Source: Mycolicibacter virginiensis
GTDB lineage: Bacteria; Actinomycetota; Actinomycetes; Mycobacteriales; Mycobacteriaceae
DNA: 64,000 bases
Direction: 5' to 3'
Assembly: GCF_022374935.2 (NCBI RefSeq)
Contig: NZ_CP092430.2
Location: forward strand, 248,001-312,000
The notes beneath the pieces are model-generated. The model ran no database searches, was not told the origin of the DNA, and saw nothing but the letters and a program-made list of their open reading frames with translations. The position numbers and the translations under genes are program-made. Shown here piece by piece: positions 45,086 through 53,985 of the stretch. Numbering within the stretch: the stretch's first letter is position 1; each line of letters opens with the position of its first letter.

Positions 45086-46044
45086 GAGCGTCCCCCCAAG
45101 AAGGCGACCGCCGCGGCGGCCAGCATGCCGGCCGCGGCCAGCGCCGATCGCTTGAACATCGTCGGCAGGTCGGCGGTGCCCACCCGCGGGTCGGGCGGTA
45201 GCCCGTAGACCTCCGGCTCGTCGAGCAACAGGAAGACCGAGCCGGTGCCACCGACGCCGTCATGTTCATTGGCGCCGTAGAGCCGGGCTTCGGTGCGGCC
45301 CTGAGCATGCAACTGGGCGACCCGCTGCCGGGCCCGCTGCACCAGGTCGTCGTGATCGCCGAACCGGATGGACTCCGTGGGGCAGGTTTGCGCGCACGCC
45401 GGCGTCTGGCCGTCGACCAGCCGGTCATAGCAGAGCGTGCACTTCTGGGCGACCCCGGTGTTGGGCACCGGTTCTGGGCCGCGGCCGGCCTTCGGCGCGG
45501 CGGTGCCGTCGGTGCGGCGCTCGATCACCCCGAACGGGCACGCCGGCACGCAATTGCCGCAGCCGTTGCAGACGTCGGCCTGCACCACCACCGTGCCGAA
45601 CTCGGTGCGGAACAGCGAGCCCGTGGGGCACACGTCCAGACACCCCGCGTGCGTGCAGTGTTTGCAGACGTCGGACGCCATCAGCCAGCGGAACTGATCG
45701 GTGTCGGGCGGAGCGGCGTCCGCCGGCTCGCCGGGCATCTTCGGTAGACCCAGGTTGATCAACTGTCGGCCGGACTCGCGGGCTACCTCGATGCGGTCAC
45801 GGCTCTGCTCGATGAACGCCACATGCCGCCAGGTGCTGGCGCCCAGCGCACCGGTGTTGTCGTAGGACGACCCGAGCAACTCCAGCGGGCCGTCCTGCGG
45901 GTTGTGGTTCCACTCCTTGCACGCCACCTCACAGGCCTTGCAGCCGATGCAGATCGACGTGTCGGTGAAGAACCCTTTGCGCGGGTGCTGTGGCGACCAC
46001 CTGGCGTCGGCGGCGGGGTCGGTCGGCCCGGACAGTTGGCCCAT
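45082..46044 (-). CDS. fdhB: Formate dehydrogenase iron-sulfur subunit
   Basis: 320 residues. Four [4Fe-4S] ferredoxin-type Cys clusters are visible: CIGCKACEVACKEWN, CKHCTHAGCLDVCP, CNGCGNCVPACPFG and KCTLCYDRL...CAQTCP. A single C-terminal membrane segment (ALAAAGMLAAAAVAFLGG) would fix it to the membrane. It transfers electrons from the catalytic subunit to the NrfD protein. It overlaps the catalytic subunit gene upstream and the membrane subunit gene downstream, both by ATGA. Confidence 0.93.
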   Translation of the reverse strand: MGQLSGPTDPAADARWSPQHPRKGFFTDTSICIGCKACEVACKEWNHNPQDGPLELLGSSYDNTGALGASTWRHVAFIEQSRDRIEVARESGRQLINLGLPKMPGEPADAAPPDTDQFRWLMASDVCKHCTHAGCLDVCPTGSLFRTEFGTVVVQADVCNGCGNCVPACPFGVIERRTDGTAAPKAGRGPEPVPNTGVAQKCTLCYDRLVDGQTPACAQTCPTESIRFGDHDDLVQRARQRVAQLHAQGRTEARLYGANEHDGVGGTGSVFLLLDEPEVYGLPPDPRVGTADLPTMFKRSALAAAGMLAAAAVAFLGGRS

Positions 46045-49000
46045 CAGTCCCGCCCTTCTGGATCTATAGCAGCATTGCCGGTCTCCGGCGTTGTGCCGGA
46101 ACGGCTTTGATACTCCGAGATCAGGCGCAGCAGCGCCTCACCGTGCGGCCGCCGGCCCGCCCGGATATCGCACGAACCGGCCTTCGATTCCTGGATCTGC
46201 ACGTTGGGGTCCAGCGTCACCCCGAGCAGATCGTTGGCGGCATCGCCGCTGACCACCGCGTCCCCACCGACTCCCCAGTGATACGGCAGCCCGATTTGGT
46301 GCACCGTGTGCCCGCCCACGATCAATGGCGTCATCCGGTCGGTCACCAGCACCCGGGCCTCGATCGCCGCCCGCGGCGAGATGATGGTGGCCCAACCGAA
46401 GTTGTCCAGGCCTCGCTCGGCGGCCAGCGCCGGGGAGACCTCGCAGAACATCTCCGGTTGCAGCTCGGCCAGGTACGGCAGCCAGCGGCTCATGCCGCCG
46501 GCGGTGTGGTGCTCGGTCAGTCGGTAGGTGGTGAACACGTAGGGATAAACATCCGCGCCCGGCTCACCGGCGCTGGGTGCCGACAGATTGTCCTTGCGGG
46601 GGAACGTGATTCGGGCGGGATTGCGCTGCTGACGATAGACCGCGTTGGCGACCGGCGACTCCTGTGGCTCGTAGTGGGTGGGCAACGGCCCGTCCACCAC
46701 GCCCTTGGGGGCAAACAACCACCCCTTGCCGTCGGGTTGCATGACGAACGGGTCGTCGCCGGCCAACGCATCCGGACCGCCCAACGCCGGATCCGGTCGA
46801 GCGCCCGGCGCGCGGTCGATCACAAAGTCGGGCACGTCATTGCCCGTCCAACGGCCGGCCGCGGCGTCCCACCACACGTAGCGTTTACGTTCGCTCCACG
46901 GCACCCCGTCCGGATCCGCCGAGGCGCGGTTGTAGAGGATCCGCCGATCAGCCGGCCAGGCCCAGCCCCATTCGGACTGGCTGGGGCTAGGCCCGCCACG
47001 AGGCACCCGGCGGGCAGCCTGATTGATCCCACCGCCGTAGACGCCGGCGTAGATCCAGCAGCCGCCGGCGGTGGACCCATCGGCGCGCAGCTCGGTGAAG
47101 CCCGAGATGCACCGGCCGGCATCGGGACCGGACAACTGATGGCCATTGATCTCGGCCAGCACGAACTCCGGATCGGGATCGCCGTGCTCATCGACCGGGT
47201 AGTCCCACACCAGATCCAACAGCGGGCGATCCCGCGGATCGGTGGAGTCGGCCAGGCGAGCGCGAATTCGGTTGCCCAGCTTGATAAAGAACTCCAGCTC
47301 GCTGATGCAGTCCCCCGGCGGAGCGACGGCCTGATGGCGCCATTGCAGTAGACGCTGGGTCTGGGTGAACGTCCCGGCCTTCTCCACGTGACTGGCCGCC
47401 GGCAGGAAGAACACCTCGGTCTCGTTGTCTTGCGAGCACAGCTCGCCGGAGGCGATCTCCGGGCCGTCCTTCCACCAGGTGGCCGACTCGATCAGGTTCA
47501 GATCCCGCACCACCAGCCACTTCAGGTGCGACATCCCCAACCGCTGTTGCCGGCCGTTGGCCGAACCGACGGCCGGGTTCTGGCCGAGCAGGAAGTAGCC
47601 CTCCACTTCGTCGTTCAGCATTCCGGTCACCGCCTGATAGGTGCCGTGTGGTCCGGTCAGCCGGGGCAGGTAGTCAAACGCCCAGTCGTTGTCGGCGGTC
47701 GCGGCGTCCCCCCACCACGCCTTGAGCAGGCTGACCAGATACGCGTCGGCGTTGGCCCAAAAGCCTTTCTGGCTCTTCGATCCGACCCGGTCCAGATACT
47801 GCCGCAGGGTGTCGTCACGCCCGGCTTTGGGCATCGGCAGATAGCCGGGCAGCATGTCGTAGAGCGTGGGGATATCGGTGGACCCCTGAATGCTGGCGTG
47901 CCCGCGCAGCGCCATGATCCCTCCGCCCGGCCGGCCCACATTGCCCAGCAGCAGCTGCAGGATCGCCGCGGTCCGGATGTATTGCGCGCCCAGGGTGTGC
48001 TGCGTCCAACCCACCGCATAGGCGAAACACGTGGTGCGTTCACGCCCCGAGTTGGCCGTCACGGCGCGCGCCAGATAGTCGAACATCGCGGTGTCGATAC
48101 CGCAGACGTCGCGGACCATCTCCGGTGTGTAGCGCGCGTAGTGCCGCTTGAGGATCTGGAAAACCGTACGCGGGTGCTGCAGCGTTTCGTCGCGCTGCAC
48201 GCGGGCATGTTCGAGGGCTGGCCCGCCGCTTCCGAGCGTCTCACCGAGTGAGCGCGCCGACGCGCTGGCGCCGTGCTCATGGCCACCGCCGGGCGAGCCG
48301 ATGTCCTCCTCGCCGGCTCCCTGGCTTTGATAGGCCCAGCTCGACGGGTCGTACTGCCCGGTCTGCGGATCGAAGCCGGAGAACAGCCCGCCCAAGTCCT
48401 CGGTGTCGCGGAAGTCCTCGCTGACCAGGGTCGCGGCATTGGTGTAGGCCAGCACGTACTCACGGAACCACAGGTCGTGGGTGAGTACGTGGTTGATCAG
48501 CGCACCCAACAGCACCACATCGGAGCCGGCCCGGATCGGAATGTGCTTGTCGCACACCGCCGACGTGCGGGTGAACCGCGGGTCGACGTGGATCACCACC
48601 GCGCCGCGGGCCTTGGCCTCCTCCACCCACTGGAAACCCACCGGATGGCACTCGGCCATGTTCGAACCCTGGATGACGATGCAGTCGGCATTCGCCATGT
48701 CTTGCAGGGTTTGCGTCGCTCCACCGCGACCGAAGGAGGCTCCCAGACCGGGAACCGTGGCGGAGTGTCAAATACGAGCTTGGTTGTCGACCTGTATCAC
48801 GCCTGCGGCGGTGAAGAGTTTCTTGATGATGTAGTTCTCTTCGTTGTCCAATGTTGCGCCGCCCAGCGAAGCGATGCCCATGGTGCGCCGCAACGGCCGG
48901 CCATCAGCGTCGTGGTCCTGCCACGCGTTGCGCCGCGAGGCGATGAACCTCTCGGCCACCATGTCGATCGCGGTGTCCAGCTCCAGCGGCTGCCACTGGG

Positions 49001-49334
49001 TGGCGCGGGGTGCCCGGTAGAGCACGCTGATCTGCCGGCCGGGCGAGTTGACCAGCTGTTCGCTCGCCGACCCTTTCGGACACAGTCGCCCCCGCGAGAT
49101 CGGCGAATTGGGATCGCCCTCGATCTGCACGACCTTCTCGTCTTTGACGTAGACGCGCTGGCCGCAGCCGACCGCGCAATAGGGGCAGACGCTGCTCACC
49201 ACGCGGTCGGCGGTAGCGGTTCGCGGCGCGATGTTGCGGGTGTGCTCGGAGGTGACCGCCGGCCCGCGGCCGAACACGTCGCCGGTGCGCAGTTGCCGGA
49301 TTACCGGCCACTCCAGGAATTTTCGCTGAACCAT
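46044..49334 (-). CDS. fdhA: Formate dehydrogenase catalytic subunit, selenoprotein (Sec189)
   Basis: 1096 residues when the UGA at 48770-48768 is read as Sec. The codons around it give [16 protein letters not shown], the conserved active site of formate dehydrogenases. Upstream is the [4Fe-4S] motif CPYCAVGCG...GRLCPKG (about 50-90); downstream are the molybdopterin domains and the C-terminal part with [18 protein letters not shown]. It oxidises formate to CO2 at Mo/W-bis-MGD. Read conventionally it would split into 49334-48768 and 48698-46044; the frame is continuous. No twin-arginine signal is seen. SECIS, tRNA-Sec, selA, selB, selD and fdhD are nearby. Confidence 0.95.
48738..48770 (-). 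promoter_or_regulatory. Sec UGA codon and SECIS hairpin in fdhA
   Basis: After the UGA come 11 bases and then GGTTCCCGGTCTGGGAGCC, a 7-bp stem (one G-T pair) with loop GGTCT. As I recall it, E. coli fdhF has the same 11-base distance and GGUCU loop that SelB recognises. The hairpin recruits SelB with Sec-tRNA. Confidence 0.9.
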
Positions 49335-49423
49335 CCCTGCAGCGTAGTCCCGCAGTGCTCGCGCGACGCGCTGTTCGGCGGCAACCTGGCGCGGCTGAGA
49401 ACCCGACCGGCGATGATGGAGCG

Positions 49424-50248
49424 ATGAGTCGGATAACGCAGCGTCGGCGGGTCAGCCGCCTCGTCGCGGGGGATGTGACGCAGCGGCCCGAGACGCTGGC
49501 GGTGGAGGAACCGCTGGAGATCCGGCTGGGCGGCGCGCCGCTCACCGTCACGATGCGCACACCGGGATCGGATGTCGAGCTGGCGCAGGGCTTTCTGCTC
49601 TCCGAAGGGATCATCGGCGGGCGTGACGATGTGGTGAGCGCGCGTTACTGCGGCGAGTCGGAGGCCGACAACACCTACAACGTGCTCGATGTGACGCTGG
49701 CGCCGGACGTGCCGCCCCCGGCGGTGGACATCTCCCGGAACTTCTACGCCACCTCCTCCTGCGGTATCTGCGGCAAGGCCTCACTGGATGCAGTCCGCCT
49801 CGCCAGCCGGTATCGCCCGGGCGATGACCCGGTACAGGTTTCCGCGGCGGCGCTGACCGCGATGCCCGATCAGCTACGCGCCGCGCAAGACGTCTTCGCC
49901 AGCACCGGCGGCCTGCATGCCGCGGCGCTGTTCGACTTCACCGCCGGCGGCGCCATGCAGGTGGTGCGCGAGGACATCGGCCGGCACAACGCCGTCGACA
50001 AGGTGATCGGCTGGGCGCTCGAGCGGCGCCGGATACCCCTGTCGGGGACCGTGCTGCTGGTCAGCGGGCGGGCGTCGTTCGAGCTGACCCAGAAGGCGGT
50101 GATGGCCGGTGTCCCCGTACTGGCCGCCGTCTCCGCGCCGTCGTCGTTGGCGGTCGACTTGGCCGGCGAATGCGGGCTGACATTGGTCGCGTTTCTTCGT
50201 GGTGACTCGATGAACATCTACAGCCGGGCCGACCGCATCATCAGCTGA
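49424..50248 (+). CDS. fdhD: Formate dehydrogenase accessory sulfurtransferase FdhD
   Basis: 274 residues. It carries the sulfur-transfer motif [11 protein letters not shown] with two Cys, and the C-terminal blocks [18 protein letters not shown] and [20 protein letters not shown]. FdhD moves sulfur from IscS to the Mo-bis-MGD cofactor, which formate dehydrogenase needs. ATG 49424 ([13 protein letters not shown]) is preferred to an upstream Met without family support. It is divergent from fdhA across 89 bases, which must contain both promoters; I saw no operator there. Confidence 0.94.
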   Translation: MSRITQRRRVSRLVAGDVTQRPETLAVEEPLEIRLGGAPLTVTMRTPGSDVELAQGFLLSEGIIGGRDDVVSARYCGESEADNTYNVLDVTLAPDVPPPAVDISRNFYATSSCGICGKASLDAVRLASRYRPGDDPVQVSAAALTAMPDQLRAAQDVFASTGGLHAAALFDFTAGGAMQVVREDIGRHNAVDKVIGWALERRRIPLSGTVLLVSGRASFELTQKAVMAGVPVLAAVSAPSSLAVDLAGECGLTLVAFLRGDSMNIYSRADRIIS

Positions 50249-50295
50249 TTCAGCGGTTTGGCGTCACACGCAGCCACGTCATATTCCAGGGTTTT

Positions 50296-50340
50296 CTCCC
50301 GCAATAACGGGAGATAATGCGTCATTAGTGTCGCATTATC
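50296..50340. promoter_or_regulatory. Two adjoining palindromes upstream of the PGRS-like gene
   Basis: CTCCCG-CAATAA-CGGGAG (50296-50313) is followed directly by GATAATGCG-N10-CGCATTATC (50313-50340). They lie 63-107 bases upstream of the 50403 start. The first could be the fdhD terminator and the second an operator or a promoter structure. Function is inferred from symmetry only. Confidence 0.45.
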
Positions 50341-50402
50341 GATAGAGCGATTAGTGTGAGCGGACTGAGTAAGCCCTGGTCGGAAACCCGAGGAGGTGCC
50401 CG

Positions 50403-51683
50403 ATGGCCAGTCACCATCAGGATCGAAGTCGCCGGATCAACAGGCGACTGATCAGCGCCGGCATGACGGCCGGTGCGTTCTTGGTCGCCGGATTGGCGCC
50501 GATCAGCCTCGCGCCGGCCGCGCATGCCGACCTGTGGGACCTGTTCGTCGATCCGATAGCAGATGTCGTCGACGGCGGGCCGGCTGTCGACCCGTTCGGG
50601 GACTTCGGAGATCTGGGACTGGGCAGTGCCGAGGCTGGCCCGCTCGACTTCTGGCAGTCGATCAACGACTCGCTGCAGGAATGGCTCGCCAGCGCCTCCG
50701 GCATGCAGATCGCCGAGATGATCAACCAGCCGTTCGTGTATCTGTTCGGGCGGGACCTGATCGGCAATGGCCTCGACGACTTCACCGACGCGAATACCTC
50801 GCTGCTGGGCAGCACGGGCATGTTCGGTGATCTCGGTGACGGCGGTTTCCTGTTCGGCAACGGCGGGGCGGGGGCCGCCGGTGAGGTCGGCGTGAACGAC
50901 GGCGTCGGCTGGGCGGGCGGCTCGGCCGGGATGTTCGGTGACGGCGGCGATGGCGGTGCGGGTGCGGCCGGCGCGGCCGGTGGTGCCGGTGGCGACGGCG
51001 GCAGCATGTTCGGCAACGGCGGCAGTGGGGGCGCCGGGGGCGATTCCACCGGCGTCGCGGTCCCCGGCGGTGACGGCGGCGCGGGCGGTAACGCCGGCTC
51101 GTGGTTCGGCAACGGCGGCAACGGCGGCGACGGCGGCCTCGGCTTGCTGGGCGTCCAGGGGGTGTCTGCTGGGGCCGGGAGCGCCGGCGGTAATGGTGGC
51201 GCCGGCGGTAACGGTGCATCCCTGGGCTACGGCAACGGCGGTGATGGCGGTGCCGGCGGTACGGGCGGCGACGGAGCCGCGGTAAGTGGCAGCGGAACCG
51301 GCGGAACCGGCGGCGGCGGTGGCGGCGGTGGCGGCGGAGGAGGTGGCGGGGGCGGCGGCGCCTCAGGCACCAATACCGCGGGCGGCAACGGCGGACGTGG
51401 TGGCGCGGGTGGCAGTGCCGCCTTGATGTCCGGCAACGGCGGCAACGGTGGTGACGGTGGCAACGGCGGCTACGCCGGGATCAGGGGGCCCGATAGCCCC
51501 GGTGGCCAGGGCGGCGTCGGTGGCCAAGGCGGAGCGGGCAGCATGAGCGGGAGCAACGGCGAAACCGGCACTACAGGGAAGACGCCCGGCAGCCATAGCG
51601 GCGGCGGTGGCGGATGTGTCCCCAACCCCGGTGGCGGCGGCCCGGGCGGGCCGGGCAGCGGTACGGGCTGTAATTCCGGCTAG
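50403..51683 (+). CDS. PGRS-repeat protein with a signal peptide in place of the PE domain
   Basis: 426 residues. The N-terminus is a signal peptide (basic RSRRINRRL, hydrophobic TAGAFLVAGLAPISLAP, cut after AHA), not a PE domain. A linker follows with QEWLASASGMQIAEMINQPF and GRDLIGNGLDDFTDANTSLL, the equivalent of the GRPLIGNG segment of PE_PGRS proteins. From about residue 138 it is Gly-Gly-X repeats (GNGGAGG, GGDGGAGG) with a run of 17 Gly near residue 305, then a C-terminal tail with two Cys. ATG 50403 has GAGGAGG upstream. The protein is presumably exported by Sec. Function unknown. Confidence 0.85.
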   Translation: MASHHQDRSRRINRRLISAGMTAGAFLVAGLAPISLAPAAHADLWDLFVDPIADVVDGGPAVDPFGDFGDLGLGSAEAGPLDFWQSINDSLQEWLASASGMQIAEMINQPFVYLFGRDLIGNGLDDFTDANTSLLGSTGMFGDLGDGGFLFGNGGAGAAGEVGVNDGVGWAGGSAGMFGDGGDGGAGAAGAAGGAGGDGGSMFGNGGSGGAGGDSTGVAVPGGDGGAGGNAGSWFGNGGNGGDGGLGLLGVQGVSAGAGSAGGNGGAGGNGASLGYGNGGDGGAGGTGGDGAAVSGSGTGGTGGGGGGGGGGGGGGGGGASGTNTAGGNGGRGGAGGSAALMSGNGGNGGDGGNGGYAGIRGPDSPGGQGGVGGQGGAGSMSGSNGETGTTGKTPGSHSGGGGGCVPNPGGGGPGGPGSGTGCNSG

Positions 51684-52231
51684 GCGCCGCGCGAAGTCTC
51701 CGGGGTCGCCCAGTCGATCGCGGCGGCGATCGCCCAGCCGAGGAGTCCGGCTACCAGGCCGAACCCGAGGTGGAACAGCGCCTTGTCGCCGATGCCTATC
51801 ACCGCCGCGTGGTGGCCGCCGATAAGCCCAGTCGCAATCGGAACAGCAAGCGCGACAAGGTGTATCGGAGCTGCAGCCAGCGCGACCAGCCAGCGGCGGC
51901 TCCGCACGGCCGGGCTGGTGGTCAGCAGGTAGAAGAATGCCGCGGCGCCCAGATAGCGAACCCCGGCCCAGGGGCCGGGACCGGACTGCAGCAATACGGT
52001 GGCTGCCGTGGACACCGCACCCACCGCGAGCACCGTCTGCGGCCGTCGTGCGGTGAGGGCCACCGCCACCAGCAGGGTCAGCCACACCAAGCCGCGATGC
52101 CCGGGCAATCCCAGCGGCATCCGCATGTCCGAAGACAAGGTGATCACCACAGCAGCGGCGGCCGGGAACGCTACCTCGCGGGCCAGAGCCAGGCTGGACG
52201 GTCGCGGTGTGGTCCATGGCAGCACGGTCAT
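51680..52231 (-). CDS. Putative membrane protein of unknown function
   Basis: 183 residues from the internal Met at 52231 (MTVLPWTTPRPSSL); a start at 52264 is possible. Five or so hydrophobic segments are visible: LAREVAFPAAAAVVITL, GLVWLTLLVAVALTA, AVGAVSTAATVLLQ, WLVALAAAPIHLVALAVPIA and FGLVAGLLGWAIAAAIDWAT. I do not recognise the family; it recalls the membrane part of some sensor kinases, but no kinase domain is present. It overlaps the PGRS gene's stop by 4 bases, convergently. Confidence 0.65.
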   Translation of the reverse strand: MTVLPWTTPRPSSLALAREVAFPAAAAVVITLSSDMRMPLGLPGHRGLVWLTLLVAVALTARRPQTVLAVGAVSTAATVLLQSGPGPWAGVRYLGAAAFFYLLTTSPAVRSRRWLVALAAAPIHLVALAVPIATGLIGGHHAAVIGIGDKALFHLGFGLVAGLLGWAIAAAIDWATPETSRGA

Positions 52232-52317
52232 CGCCTCAAGGTAGGCCCGACGGCCGGACCGCACAACCTCATCTGAGGGCCGGATCGGCCCCAGGCAGCT
52301 TGAATACGTATCGATGC

Positions 52318-52788
52318 ATGCTTACGGTCATGCACATGCGGTCATCTGTTGGGTGCCGGTTCGGACTGGGTTTGGCGGCGCTGGTCGTTGGCATCGGAGT
52401 GACAGGGTGCAATGCCGACACCGACATCGGCGAGGACACGGCGACCGGGTTTCACCTGGTGGTCCGGCAGGACGGTCGAATACTGGACGAGTTCGACCTG
52501 GCCCGACTGGGTGGCCTGCCGCAGACCGAGATAGCCACGCCGCAATCCCACGGAAGCCCCGTGCAGGCAGGCCCTGCGGTGCGCGCGGTTCTGGACGCGG
52601 CCGGCGCCACGGCGGTCCATAGCGTTCGGTTCGAAGGACGCGACCCGGCGCAGACGCTGACCGCCGCCGAGCTCACCGACCAGGTCGTGTTGAGCTTCAC
52701 CAAACGCGACACCCTCAAGCTGGCGGGCGTCGACCTCGAGCGCGACCGGTGGGTTCGCGATGTCAGCACCGTGATCGTCAACCCGTGA
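52318..52788 (+). CDS. Lipoprotein with a sulfite oxidase-like (molybdopterin-binding fold) domain
   Basis: About 156 residues. Hydrophobic LGLAALVVGIGV ends in the lipobox VTGC. The mature part reads as a small oxidoreductase molybdopterin-binding-type fold: LVVRQDGRILDEFDLARLGGLPQ and SVRFEGRDPAQTLTAAELTD. The Cys that would bind Mo in sulfite oxidases is not seen, so it may bind no cofactor. Starts at 52318, 52330 or 52336 are all possible. The stop overlaps the next gene's GTG by 4 bases. Assignment is by pattern only. Confidence 0.6.
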   Translation: MLTVMHMRSSVGCRFGLGLAALVVGIGVTGCNADTDIGEDTATGFHLVVRQDGRILDEFDLARLGGLPQTEIATPQSHGSPVQAGPAVRAVLDAAGATAVHSVRFEGRDPAQTLTAAELTDQVVLSFTKRDTLKLAGVDLERDRWVRDVSTVIVNP

Positions 52789-53561
52789 CGGTCTTTGCCG
52801 GTGTCGATCTGCTGATCGGCATCGACGACACCGATGACCAGTTCAGTCCCGGCACTGGCCGGCGCGCCCGAGCGTTGTTGCGGGAGTTGGCCGATGCCGG
52901 CCTGGGCAGCGAGGCCGGCGCCACCCGGCATCAACTCCTCGTCGACGACAGGGTCCCCTACACCTCGCACAACTCCAGCGCGTGCCTGGCTTGGCGCAGC
53001 CCTGGTTCCGACCCACACGCAGTGCGCGACGAGATCATCGGCTTTGTGGCCGGATTCCTGGAACGGGTCTGCCCGCCGGCCGCGGATCCCGGTCTAGCGG
53101 TGGCAATTCCGGCGGATCTAGCCGACACCGGCCCGCTGGTGGACTTCGGTCGGCGGGCCAAACGGGAGGTGCTGCAGCGGGCGCAGGCCCGCCGGCTCGG
53201 CGACGCACTCGGTGTGCACGTGTCCGGACACGGCGGCACCCACGACGGGGTCCTGGGTGCTTTGGCGGCGGTCGGTCTACAACTGTCCGGCAACGACGGT
53301 CTGTTCATCACGTTGCCCGGACTCGGGAACTTGCCCACCGAGACAACCGTCGAAGAACTCCGGGCCAGCGTGCCCATCGACGACGCCCGTGACGGCAGCG
53401 GCCATCGACCCGCGCCCGGAGAACTGATCGAGTTGGGCGACTGGGTCCGGCCCGTTCTGCTGGATGGGCGCGCGGTGCTGCTCCTGGACCCGCCCGTGCA
53501 CCACGGCGAAGGCCGCCGTCGTTGGCGAACCGCACCACGATCGGTGGTCAAGAAGCACTGA
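52785..53561 (+). CDS. TiaS-like (tRNA-Ile2 agmatinylcytidine synthase N-domain) protein
   Basis: 258 residues from a GTG that overlaps the lipoprotein's stop. The N-terminus LLIGIDDTDDQFSPGTGRRA has the acidic IDDTD motif of the archaeal TiaS kinase-like domain, and RVPYTSHNSSACLAW occupies the place of the second TiaS block. The central part (DALGVHVSGHGGTHDGVLGA) is also seen in bacterial members of this group. The C-terminal tRNA-binding zinc domain of TiaS is absent, so tRNA modification is doubtful. Function unknown. Its translational coupling to a molybdopterin-fold lipoprotein is the main clue. Confidence 0.65.
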   Translation: MTVFAGVDLLIGIDDTDDQFSPGTGRRARALLRELADAGLGSEAGATRHQLLVDDRVPYTSHNSSACLAWRSPGSDPHAVRDEIIGFVAGFLERVCPPAADPGLAVAIPADLADTGPLVDFGRRAKREVLQRAQARRLGDALGVHVSGHGGTHDGVLGALAAVGLQLSGNDGLFITLPGLGNLPTETTVEELRASVPIDDARDGSGHRPAPGELIELGDWVRPVLLDGRAVLLLDPPVHHGEGRRRWRTAPRSVVKKH

Positions 53562-53675
53562 TGTGTATCCGCAGTTACGGGATCATTGAGAGCTTAGCTC
53601 GGCATATCGTGACTGCAACAACGTAATTATCCGCAGGTATGGTTGGTGGCATATCGGCCGGAAGGGGGCTCCGTC

Positions 53676-53975
53676 ATGGTCCTGCACGTTGTGCCCGAGG
53701 GCTTGGCCGCCACAAGCGCGGCGGTCGAGGCAATCACCGCTGCACTGGCGGCAGCGCATGCGAACGCGGCTCCGTTGATCACCGCGGTGGTACCGCCCGC
53801 GATCGATCCGGTTTCGCTGCAGGCCGCGGCGGAACTCAGCTTGCAGGGCAGCCAGCACGAGGCGGTCGCTGCGCGCGGCGCAGAGGTGCTGGGCCGCGCC
53901 GGCGTGGGAGTCGCGCAAGCTGGGGCCAACTACCAGGTAGCAGACACCATGGCGGCGTCGGTGTTTGGGCAATAG
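53676..53975 (+). CDS. PE-family protein, PE5-like (ESX-3 associated)
   Basis: 99 residues, a bare PE domain: [20 protein letters not shown] then [20 protein letters not shown], the PE5/PE15 pattern. The C-terminal YxxxD/E secretion motif is present as YQVAD. It pairs with the PPE protein that follows after 10 bases and is exported by ESX-3. In M. tuberculosis, PE5 lies after eccC3; here it lies before eccA3. Confidence 0.9.
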   Translation: MVLHVVPEGLAATSAAVEAITAALAAAHANAAPLITAVVPPAIDPVSLQAAAELSLQGSQHEAVAARGAEVLGRAGVGVAQAGANYQVADTMAASVFGQ

Positions 53976-53985
53976 CGGTGCGGTG

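Noticed and set aside
48698..48770. Nonsense mutation or frameshift that splits the formate dehydrogenase gene
   Set aside because: The frame is continuous through the UGA, the residues around it match the Sec site, and all Sec genes are present.
50870..51660. Repeat array or CRISPR-like repeats
   Set aside because: The GGC-rich units are in-frame PGRS codons of one protein, without regular spacers.
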